From positions 1-7,523 of the forward strand of contig JAFAFY010000155.1 of assembly GCA_023423235.1 (NCBI GenBank): a DNA stretch of 7,523 nt. The letters run 5' to 3'. The position numbers and the translations under genes were made by a program. The notes under the pieces were generated by a model. The model did no database searches. It saw nothing but the letters and a program-made list of their open reading frames with translations, and was not told the DNA's origin. This DNA is from Pseudomonadota bacterium. Lineage in GTDB: Bacteria > Pseudomonadota > Gammaproteobacteria > Xanthomonadales > Xanthomonadaceae. How positions within the stretch are numbered: the stretch's first letter is position 1; every line of letters starts with the position of its first letter. This document shows, piece by piece, positions 1 to 6,589 of the stretch.

Positions 1-251
1 AGAACCGCCCCGGGCAGGCGCCCTCGAACGCAGTGGTCGATTTCCGCGACCGCCTGGAGGAGGCCAGCGCCACCGCGCGCGTCGCCCGCGGCGGCGCCGC
101 GGTGCCGAACGCCCCGCAACCGCAGGCCCCGGCGATCCAGCAGGTGCCCGAGGCGACCACGGTGCCCGCGCAGCAGGGCGACCCGATGCCGCAGCCGTTC
201 GAGCCGGTGCAGGACACACCGGCGCAGGCCGAGCCGCTGCCGGAGACCTGA
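1..251 (+). CDS. C-terminal part of an unidentified protein with a Pro/Gln/Glu-rich tail (5' end outside window)
   Basis: The reading frame is open from the left edge (first full codon at position 3) to a TGA at 249-251, so this is the end of a longer gene; the GTG at 33 is only an internal codon. About 82 residues are visible. The first part, around VVDFRDRLEEASATARVARG, looks like the end of a helical, charged region. From about residue 30 onward the chain is low-complexity, rich in Pro, Gln, Ala, Glu and Val, with no Cys or transmembrane segment, as in a disordered tail. Codon use is strongly GC3-biased like the neighbouring genes, which supports a real coding region. I do not recognise the family and assign no function. 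It ends 94 nt before tatA and is followed by a small inverted repeat, so it is probably a separate transcription unit. Confidence 0.6.
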   Translation, partial: NRPGQAPSNAVVDFRDRLEEASATARVARGGAAVPNAPQPQAPAIQQVPEATTVPAQQGDPMPQPFEPVQDTPAQAEPLPET

Positions 252-272
252 GCGGCCATCCGCACGATGCGC

Positions 273-292
273 ACGCCGTCCTGCCACGGCGT
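273..292. terminator. Small hairpin downstream of the first gene (possible weak terminator)
   Basis: ACGCCGT (273-279) and ACGGCGT (286-292) form a perfect 7-bp stem with a 6-nt loop, 21 nt after the stop codon. No T-run follows, so it is not a classical intrinsic terminator. It could act as a transcript 3'-end structure separating the upstream gene from tatA. Confidence 0.3.
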
Positions 293-301
293 TCGCGTCC
301 G

Positions 302-321
302 GTGCGTTATCCTGCACGCAC
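302..321 (+). promoter_or_regulatory. Candidate tatA promoter -10 region within a short inverted repeat
   Basis: TATCCT at 308-313 matches the -10 consensus TATAAT at 4 of 6 positions, and a start site near 320 would give a leader of about 26 nt before tatA. The hexamer sits in the loop between GTGCGT (302-307) and ACGCAC (316-321), a perfect 6-bp inverted repeat. No convincing -35 is visible. The layout resembles the better -10 in front of glyQ, but this remains a prediction. Confidence 0.35.
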
Positions 322-345
322 ACCCCAACTCCGACGGACCCCGAC

Positions 346-573
346 ATGGGCGGTTTCAGCATCTGGCATTGGCTCATCGTCCTTCTGGTCGTCCTGCTGG
401 TGTTCGGCACCAAGCGGCTGCGCGGCGCCGGGCGTGACATCGGCGAGGCGGTCAAGGGCTTCAAGAAAGGCATGCACGACGACGACGCGCCGGATGCCCG
501 GCTCGACGATCATTCCAAGGACCGCGAGACGTCCGCCGACAAGTCGCGCCACGACGACAACGTCCCGCGCTGA
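346..573 (+). CDS. tatA: Sec-independent (twin-arginine) translocase subunit TatA
   Basis: TatA oligomerises at the TatBC receptor to form the passage through which folded proteins with a twin-arginine signal peptide cross the inner membrane. The 75-residue product has the family layout: a short N-terminus (MGGFSIWHW, very close to E. coli TatA), one transmembrane helix at about 6-20, the hinge FG at 20-21 followed by TKRL, an amphipathic helix to about 42 that includes GFKKGM, then an acidic DDD motif and a disordered charged tail. It is slightly shorter than E. coli TatA (89 residues), with the difference in the tail. The ATG at 346 gives exactly the conserved N-terminus; the Shine-Dalgarno is weak (ACGGA at 334-338). 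It is the first gene of the tat operon, 24 nt before tatB. TatE is a close paralogue, but the position next to tatBC favours TatA. Confidence 0.96.
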   Translation: MGGFSIWHWLIVLLVVLLVFGTKRLRGAGRDIGEAVKGFKKGMHDDDAPDARLDDHSKDRETSADKSRHDDNVPR

Positions 574-597
574 CGCGCGGGGTACGCGTTTCTCCCG

Positions 598-1155
598 ATG
601 TTTGGAATCGGCACCGGCGAACTGCTGATCATCGCGGTGGTCGCGCTGATCGTGCTCGGCCCCGAGCGCCTGCCCAAGGCCGCACGCTTCGCCGGGCTGT
701 GGGTGCGCCGTGCACGCGCGCAGTGGTACTCGGTGAAGTCCGAACTGGAACGCGAACTCGCCGCCGAGGATCTCAAGCGCGAGATGCAGCAGGCCCAGCG
801 TTCGATCGCCGACGTGCAGACGCAGCTGCGCGATGCCGGCGCCCAGGCGCAACGCGGGTTCGACGCCGTGCGCGATGAAGGCCAGGCACTGGTCGACGAT
901 GTCCGCCGGCCGCCCAGTGTGCCTGCGCCCGGTGTGCCCGCGCCCGGCACGAGCGCCCCCGCTGAACACGACGCCCCTTCGCCGCACCCCCGGCCCCCGG
1001 CCGACAGCGGCGACACCGCCGCGGCGCGTGGCACGCCCACCGCGATCGCCGGCGACGTGACCGCGCCACCGGCGCCATCGATCCCGGCATCGACCGCGGC
1101 CGATACCACCCCGCCCGCCGACCAGGACACCGGACGCGATGGCCACGCACGCTGA
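598..1155 (+). CDS. tatB: Sec-independent (twin-arginine) translocase subunit TatB
   Basis: TatB forms, with TatC, the receptor complex for twin-arginine signal peptides in the inner membrane. The 185-residue product starts MFGIGTGEL, with the conserved Glu at position 8, a transmembrane helix at about 6-20, the LGPERLP motif at 20-26 (Gly21-Pro22 hinge), and a long amphipathic/coiled helix rich in Glu, Gln and Arg to about residue 103. From 104 on the tail is a Pro/Ala/Thr-rich disordered stretch that includes two tandem VPAPG units encoded by a 15-bp direct repeat (919-948). E. coli TatB has 171 residues and a similarly variable tail. The LGPERLP motif and Glu8 distinguish it from TatA. There is no good Shine-Dalgarno: GGGG at 579-582 is 15 nt upstream, so coupling to tatA translation is likely. 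Its last 17 nt overlap tatC in another frame. Confidence 0.95.
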   Translation: MFGIGTGELLIIAVVALIVLGPERLPKAARFAGLWVRRARAQWYSVKSELERELAAEDLKREMQQAQRSIADVQTQLRDAGAQAQRGFDAVRDEGQALVDDVRRPPSVPAPGVPAPGTSAPAEHDAPSPHPRPPADSGDTAAARGTPTAIAGDVTAPPAPSIPASTAADTTPPADQDTGRDGHAR

Positions 1156-1897
1156 CGACGACACCGGCGACAGCAGCCTGATCGACCACCTGGTCGAGCT
1201 GCGCGCGCGCCTGATGCGCGGCCTCGCCGGCACCGGCATCGTGCTGCTGTGCCTGCTGCCGTTCGCCAACAAGCTCTACGGGCTGCTGGCGCAGCCGCTG
1301 CTCGACAAGCTGCCCGACGGCGCGCACCTGATCGCGGTGGAAGTCGCCTCGCCGTTCTTCGCCCCGCTGAAACTCGCGTTCTTCACCGCGCTGGTGGTGA
1401 CCATGCCGTGGCTGCTGTACCAGGCCTGGGCATTCGTCGCGCCCGGGCTGTACAGGCGCGAGAAGCGCCTGGCGCTGCCGCTGCTGGCCTCGTCGGTGGC
1501 GCTGTTCTACATCGGCTGCGCGTTCGCGTTCTTCTTCGTGCTGCCGTCGGTGTTCAAGTTCCTGACGATGGTGACGCCCGACGGCGTGGCGATGATGACC
1601 GACATCAACGCCTACCTGAACTTCGTTCTGGTGATCTTCCTCGCCTTCGGCCTGAGCTTCGAGCTGCCGGTGGCGCTGGTGATCCTGGTGCTGCTGGGCT
1701 GGGTGACCACCGACCAGCTGCGCGAGGCGCGTGGCTACGCGGTGGTGGGCGTGTTCGTGCTGGCCGCGGTCATCACCCCGCCGGATGTCGTCTCGCAGCT
1801 GATGCTGGCGATTCCGATGTGCCTGCTGTACGAGGCCGGCATCATCGCCGCGCGCCTGCTGGCGCCCAGGCCCGGCACCGTCCGGGACACGGAATGA
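1139..1897 (+). CDS. tatC: Sec-independent (twin-arginine) translocase subunit TatC
   Basis: TatC is the six-helix core of the Tat receptor and binds the twin-arginine motif on its cytoplasmic face. The 252-residue product (E. coli 258) carries the family signatures: HLVELR at 17-22 (Glu20), FVAPGLYRREKR at 99-110 with Phe99 and Glu108 matching E. coli Phe94 and Glu103, SFELPV at 173-178 (Glu175 matching Glu170), and TPPDVVSQ at 213-220 with Asp216 matching Asp211. Hydrophobic segments at roughly 27-45, 78-100, 113-136, 158-186, 200-213 and 220-238 fit six transmembrane helices. The start lies inside tatB, with a 17-nt overlap, and GGA just upstream is a weak Shine-Dalgarno; translational coupling is likely. 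The stop overlaps the next start as ATGA. All key polar residues are present, so the translocase looks functional. Confidence 0.98.
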   Translation: MATHADDDTGDSSLIDHLVELRARLMRGLAGTGIVLLCLLPFANKLYGLLAQPLLDKLPDGAHLIAVEVASPFFAPLKLAFFTALVVTMPWLLYQAWAFVAPGLYRREKRLALPLLASSVALFYIGCAFAFFFVLPSVFKFLTMVTPDGVAMMTDINAYLNFVLVIFLAFGLSFELPVALVILVLLGWVTTDQLREARGYAVVGVFVLAAVITPPDVVSQLMLAIPMCLLYEAGIIAARLLAPRPGTVRDTE

Positions 1898-2583
1898 CCC
1901 CGGCGCCGATGCTGCGCCGCTACGCGGCCTGGTCGCTGGACGCGGCGCTGCTGGCGCTGCTGGTCGTCATCCTGCTGCACCGCTGGCTGTGCAGCGGCCT
2001 GGTCGCGACCGACCAGGCCCTGGTGGCGCTGGCGGCCGGCATGGCCACGGCGATGACCGACGCGGTCGCGGCCGGACTGCCGCCCCTGGCCATGCTGTCC
2101 ACGCTGCTGGGTGCGCCGGCGCTGCATGCCGCCACCGGCGAACTCGCGCTCGCATTGTCGGCGCTGCTGCTGCCGGCCTGGGCCGTGTTCGCGCTGCTGT
2201 CGCTGCCGTACTTCGCCGGCTTCGAGGGCTCGCGCTGGCAGGCCACCCCGGGCAAACGCCTGCTGGGCCTGCGGGTGGTCGACGACGATGCCTCGCCGCC
2301 GGGCCTGGTCCGCGCCGCGCTGCGCCAGGCCGGGGGCCTGCTGTCATGGCTGAGCCTGAATTTCGGCCACGCCCTGGCCGCGTTGCCGCCGCGCTACCAG
2401 GCCCTGCACGACCGCATCGCCGGCACCCGCGTGGTGCGCGTCGACGAGGCGCCGATGCCATTCGCCGCCCGGCTGTGGCTGGCGGTGCAGCTGCCGGCCT
2501 GCTTCCTGCTGCTGGCGCTGCTGCTGCGCCACGTCGACCGCGTGGTCAACGCCGCGCTGGATGCGACGCTGGGGCTGATGTAG
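1894..2583 (+). CDS. RDD-family membrane protein
   Basis: This is a 229-residue membrane protein of the RDD family, whose members are mostly uncharacterised and named after conserved Arg and Asp residues. Visible family marks are RRYAAWSLD at 8-15 (Arg8/Arg9 and Asp15 at the head of the first membrane segment), the segment FEGSRWQATPGKRLLGLRVV at 110-129, and RYQALHDRIAGTRVV at 167-181. Hydrophobic segments lie at about 14-32, 43-78, 84-108 and 192-213. The ATG is taken at 1894 because it overlaps the tatC stop as ATGA, has GGGA 7 nt upstream (1884-1887), and places the RDD arginines at the usual N-terminal position; the frame happens to stay open further upstream inside tatC without homology. 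Tight coupling suggests it is co-produced with TatC. A role in transport or in Tat function is inference only. Confidence 0.88.
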   Translation: MTPAPMLRRYAAWSLDAALLALLVVILLHRWLCSGLVATDQALVALAAGMATAMTDAVAAGLPPLAMLSTLLGAPALHAATGELALALSALLLPAWAVFALLSLPYFAGFEGSRWQATPGKRLLGLRVVDDDASPPGLVRAALRQAGGLLSWLSLNFGHALAALPPRYQALHDRIAGTRVVRVDEAPMPFAARLWLAVQLPACFLLLALLLRHVDRVVNAALDATLGLM

Positions 2584-2589
2584 GCCGCT

Positions 2590-2607
2590 GCCCGCGCGAA
2601 CGCGGGC
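2590..2607. terminator. Perfect hairpin between convergent genes
   Basis: GCCCGCG (2590-2596) and CGCGGGC (2601-2607) form a perfect 7-bp all-GC stem closed by a CGAA tetraloop. It lies 6 nt after the RDD stop codon and 9 nt beyond the stop of the oppositely oriented membrane protein gene. It can fold in both transcripts, so it is a likely shared 3'-end structure. There is no T-run on either side, so it may protect ends or assist Rho-dependent ends rather than terminate alone. Confidence 0.5.
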
Positions 2608-2616
2608 GCCGGAGGC

Positions 2617-3546
2617 TCAGAGCTCGATGCTGCCGCCATTGCTGCCCGGCACCGGCGCGCCCGGCGCGGGCGGCTGGCCGCAGATGTCGCGCCACATGGC
2701 GTACATGATGCCGAACATGACGATGTACAGCGCGAGCAGCAACAGCAAATAGATCGGCAGCACCAGGAACGCGGCGAGCGCGGGATGCAGCAGCCCGGCG
2801 ACGATGGTGATCAGGGTGGCGACCATCGCGAAGGCAAGCAGCAGCACGAACGCGCCGGCCATCGCCAGCGCACCGACCACGATGACCGGCAGCGCGTTCT
2901 TCAGCGCACCGCCGAGGCCATCGACGAAGGCGCCGCCGACCGGCCGGCGACCCAGCGCGACCTGGCCCAGGCCGATCGCGTAGACGGTGGCGAAATACAG
3001 GCCGAACAGCACGCCCAGCGCCATCAGCGGGCCGATCCCGGCGGGCGGCAGCGGCAGCTCGGGCGGCGTGGCCGGCGCGCCCTCGGCGTTGAGTTCCTGG
3101 CTGATTTCCAGGACCTGCATGTACCACTCGATCACGCCGTCGCCAAAGGCGCTGATCAGCGCATAGAACGTGGCGATGTACAGCGCACCCATCAGCACGC
3201 CGAAGCCCATCAGCCGGCCGGCACCGTCCGAGAACGTGGCGAAGATGTCGCTGGCCTGCGCCGGGCGGCCGTGCTCGACGCCGTCGATGACCCGCAGCAC
3301 GCCGCCGATCAGCAGCGGATACAGCAACATCGACAGCAGCGAGACTGCGCCGATGACCATCAGCTGCGCGCGCGCGTCCAGGCCCAGCGCCTGCTGCAGG
3401 ACCAGCTGCAGCACGCTGGGCAACAACGCCAGCGCGGCGAGGATCGCGATCGCGCCGTACACCGCCCTGGGATTGCCGCGGCCGACATTGACCCCCTGCA
3501 CGAGCCACTTCCAGCCGTGGCCGGCACTCACCATCCGCGTCGTCAT
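2617..3546 (-). CDS. BPSS1780-type multi-pass membrane protein (function unknown)
   Basis: The 309-residue product is very hydrophobic, with segments at about 28-52, 62-85, 112-133, 171-192, 219-250 and 255-284, so six or more membrane helices are expected. The N-terminal block GHGWKWLVQGVNVGRGNP (9-26) matches what I recall as the hallmark of the BPSS1780-family membrane proteins (GW-W-x-G-x-x-x-x-P). The short region IEWYMQVLEISQEL plus a Pro-rich stretch (139-169) forms a loop, and the C-terminus is a Pro/Gly-rich tail. No catalytic motif is visible and no function is known. The ATG at 3546 is preceded by GCAGG close to the start; a second ATG at 3534 would remove only four residues. It lies downstream of, and in the same direction as, the amidotransferase, but about 290 nt and a large palindrome separate them, so it probably has its own promoter. 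Confidence 0.82.
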   Translation of the reverse strand: MTTRMVSAGHGWKWLVQGVNVGRGNPRAVYGAIAILAALALLPSVLQLVLQQALGLDARAQLMVIGAVSLLSMLLYPLLIGGVLRVIDGVEHGRPAQASDIFATFSDGAGRLMGFGVLMGALYIATFYALISAFGDGVIEWYMQVLEISQELNAEGAPATPPELPLPPAGIGPLMALGVLFGLYFATVYAIGLGQVALGRRPVGGAFVDGLGGALKNALPVIVVGALAMAGAFVLLLAFAMVATLITIVAGLLHPALAAFLVLPIYLLLLLALYIVMFGIMYAMWRDICGQPPAPGAPVPGSNGGSIEL

Positions 3547-3657
3547 CTGCCTGCTTTCCCGTCGTCTGCGACGTGGCCACGCGCCACGCGGGCGTCATCG
3601 TACTGCATGCACCCGTCCTGCCGAGGCCCGGCGCGGGCGCCGCACGACGGCTCAGAG
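3547..3657 (-). promoter_or_regulatory. Leader and possible promoter region of the BPSS1780-type gene
   Basis: Reading the minus strand, TACGAT (3602-3597) matches the -10 consensus at 4 of 6 positions and would give a leader of about 45 nt; no good -35 is present. Between it and the start codon, CGTGGC (3572-3577) and GCCACG (3583-3588) form a 6-bp stem with a 5-nt loop, and CGTGGCCACG (3572-3581) is a perfect 10-bp palindrome. TGCATGCA (3604-3611) is a further 8-bp palindrome. These may be operator or leader structures. I see no gene here. Confidence 0.25.
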
Positions 3658-3829
3658 CCTGAGAAAAATATCGAATGCCGTCGCGAGACCGTCGCCAGGC
3701 GTCCTCGACAAGGCGCCCTGCGTGAAATCCAAGGAGTTTGCCGAGGCAAATGACGCCGGATTTGATGCAGGGCAACGCAGTCGAGGGCGTCTGGCGGCGG
3801 TCGCAGCAGGCAGGCGAATTTTTCTCAGG
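3658..3829. repeat. 172-bp imperfect palindromic element (MITE-like / REP-like inverted repeat)
   Basis: Two 86-nt arms (3658-3743 and 3744-3829) are reverse complements of each other. The outer 12 nt, CCTGAGAAAAAT, are identical in both arms, as are the inner 6 (TTTGCC 3737-3742 and GGCAAA 3745-3750, around a GA centre). Internal matched blocks in the same order are CGCCAG, CTCGAC, GCCCTGC and AAATCC. By hand alignment identity is roughly 70%, with shifts of only 1-2 nt that cancel out, so the whole is symmetric about 3743.5. It lies between two genes of the same direction, starts 3 nt past the amidotransferase stop, and has no transposase. The arms could fold into one long hairpin in RNA from either strand. 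Small ORFs inside it are mirror by-products. A non-autonomous mobile element or a bacterial intergenic repeat family fits best; copy number cannot be seen from one window. Confidence 0.8.
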
Positions 3830-3832
3830 TTC

Positions 3833-4564
3833 TCAGGCGCGCGCGGGCGTTTCCGTCACCCGGACGAACCGGCGCAGCACCTCGCGCGCCTGCGGGGTGG
3901 CGCGCACGCCGGCCACCAACGCCGGCGGGCTGGCGCCTTCCGCGCGCAGGGCGTCGGCGCGGGCGCGGATGTAACCGCGCATGTGGGTGGCGCTGAATTC
4001 GGGGTGGAACTGCACGCCCCAGACATGCCCGCGCCAGCGGAAGGCATGGTGCGGGTCGAGCGCGGAACGGGCCAGCACGGTCGCGCCCTCGGGCAGGCGC
4101 AGCACGCTCTGCAGGTGCGTGGTCTGGGCCCGGAACACGGGATCGAGATGGCCCAGCAGCGGATCGGCGGCGGCCTCGGGATGACGCTCCAGCGCGAAGG
4201 TGCCCATCTCGCGGCCGCGCGGATTGGGCCCGACCTCGCCGCCGAGCGCATGCGCGATCAGCTGGTGGCCGTAGCAGATGCCCAGCAGCGGCGTGCCGGC
4301 GTGCGCGGCGTCGTGCAGCCAGGCGGCGCTGCGCTCGCTCCAGTCGGCGCGGTCGGTGACCATGGCCCCGGAGCCGGTGACCAGCACGCCGCGATAGGCA
4401 TCGGCGTCCGGCAATGCGGCGCCGCCGGCGACATCGACCACCTCGACCTCGTGCTGCGGCACGCCCGCCGCGACCCGGATCCAGTGCGGAAAGCTGCCGT
4501 GGCGGCGCATCGAGGGGACCGGCTGGCCGGTTTCGAGAATCAGCAGCGGGCGGGTGCGGGGCAT
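3833..4564 (-). CDS. Class-I glutamine amidotransferase (GMP-synthase-like domain, stand-alone)
   Basis: The family hydrolyses glutamine to release ammonia for a biosynthetic or catabolic step; the acceptor here is unknown. The 243-residue product is a single GATase-1 domain: an oxyanion-type GSGAMV at 64-69, the nucleophile elbow LLGICYGHQLIAHALGG at 93-109 with Cys97, and GVQFHPEF at 183-190 supplying His187 and Glu189. The triad is complete, so activity is expected. No synthetase domain is attached, and the family resembles stand-alone COG0518 proteins. The frame extends upstream to a GTG at 4690, with ATGs at 4630 and 4564. I chose 4564 because MPRTRPLLILETGQP is where the domain's first strand begins and because a -10-like TACGCT lies 28 nt before it; the extra 42 residues look non-conserved and span a hairpin. 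The stop codon abuts the large palindrome. Confidence 0.9.
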   Translation of the reverse strand: MPRTRPLLILETGQPVPSMRRHGSFPHWIRVAAGVPQHEVEVVDVAGGAALPDADAYRGVLVTGSGAMVTDRADWSERSAAWLHDAAHAGTPLLGICYGHQLIAHALGGEVGPNPRGREMGTFALERHPEAAADPLLGHLDPVFRAQTTHLQSVLRLPEGATVLARSALDPHHAFRWRGHVWGVQFHPEFSATHMRGYIRARADALRAEGASPPALVAGVRATPQAREVLRRFVRVTETPARA

Positions 4565-4592
4565 GGGCGATGGCAGGGACGCGGGGCCGGCC

Positions 4593-4598
4593 AGCGTA
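4593..4598 (-). promoter_or_regulatory. Candidate -10 element for the glutamine amidotransferase gene
   Basis: On the minus strand CGCTACGCTGG contains TACGCT, 28 nt before the ATG at 4564, the same distance as the strong TATACT before glyQ. It matches the consensus at only 3 of 6 positions and the -35 region is poor, so this is tentative. If real, it excludes the longer start codons at 4630 and 4690. Confidence 0.25.
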
Positions 4599-4637
4599 GC
4601 GGATCGGCGGGTGGCATCGAAGCCCGCCATCACCGCG

Positions 4638-4655
4638 TCCGCGGGCTGCCGCGGA
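4638..4655 (-). terminator. Hairpin after the GspE/PilB-type ATPase gene
   Basis: TCCGCGG (4638-4644) and CCGCGGA (4649-4655) form a perfect 7-bp stem with a 4-nt loop, about 50 nt downstream of the ATPase stop and upstream of the amidotransferase start. No T-run follows. It suggests partial or full separation of the two transcripts and lies within the optional N-terminal extension of the amidotransferase frame. Confidence 0.3.
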
Positions 4656-4706
4656 TCGCGCTGCGGCCTGCCAGCGGCAACGGCACACACGCGGCCCCGC
4701 GCGCGC

Positions 4707-6500
<1,794 letters not shown>

Positions 6501-6506
6501 GGCTTG

Positions 6507-6512
6507 CTCCCT
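6507..6512 (-). promoter_or_regulatory. Shine-Dalgarno that sets the TTG start of the ATPase
   Basis: On the minus strand AGGGAG lies 6 nt before a TTG at 6500-6498. It is the best ribosome binding site in the window and supports TTG over the upstream GTG at 6548. Confidence 0.65.
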
Positions 6513-6555
6513 GGGCCGGGGCCGGTTCCGCCGCGGGCGGACTGGCACGGGCCGC

Positions 6556-6562
6556 TATACTA
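6556..6562. promoter_or_regulatory. Divergent promoter -10 for glyQ (+) and the ATPase (-)
   Basis: GCTATACTAGC holds TATACT (6556-6561, 5 of 6 consensus) on the plus strand, placing the glyQ start site near 6568 with a leader of about 22 nt. The minus strand reads TAGTAT (6562-6557, 4 of 6), pointing to the ATPase with a leader of about 50 nt. No clear -35 is seen for either direction. The 89-nt gap between the two start codons contains no other candidate this good. Confidence 0.55.
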
Positions 6563-6589
6563 GCGCGCCCCCGCAGCCGCCTTTTTCCG

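Noticed and set aside
919..948. 15-bp tandem repeat in tatB
   Set aside because: It simply encodes two VPAPG units in a disordered tail; ordinary for TatB and not a separate element.
307..1272. Minus-strand frame opposite tatA/tatB
   Set aside because: Shadow of the GC-rich tat genes; no motif and no ribosome binding site.
1249..1893. Upstream extension of the RDD frame inside tatC
   Set aside because: The frame is open, but the translation is Ala/Arg/Gly-rich without homology, and the RDD motif begins only after the ATG at 1894.
2546..3775. 409-codon minus frame starting inside the palindrome and running through the BPSS1780-type gene
   Set aside because: It overlaps the real membrane protein in another frame, is Arg/Ala-rich, and its start is the repeat's TTG CCC; spurious.
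6501..6548. N-terminal extension of the ATPase to the GTG at 6548
   Set aside because: The extra 16 residues are Arg/Pro-rich, and the TTG at 6500 has a well-spaced AGGGAG.
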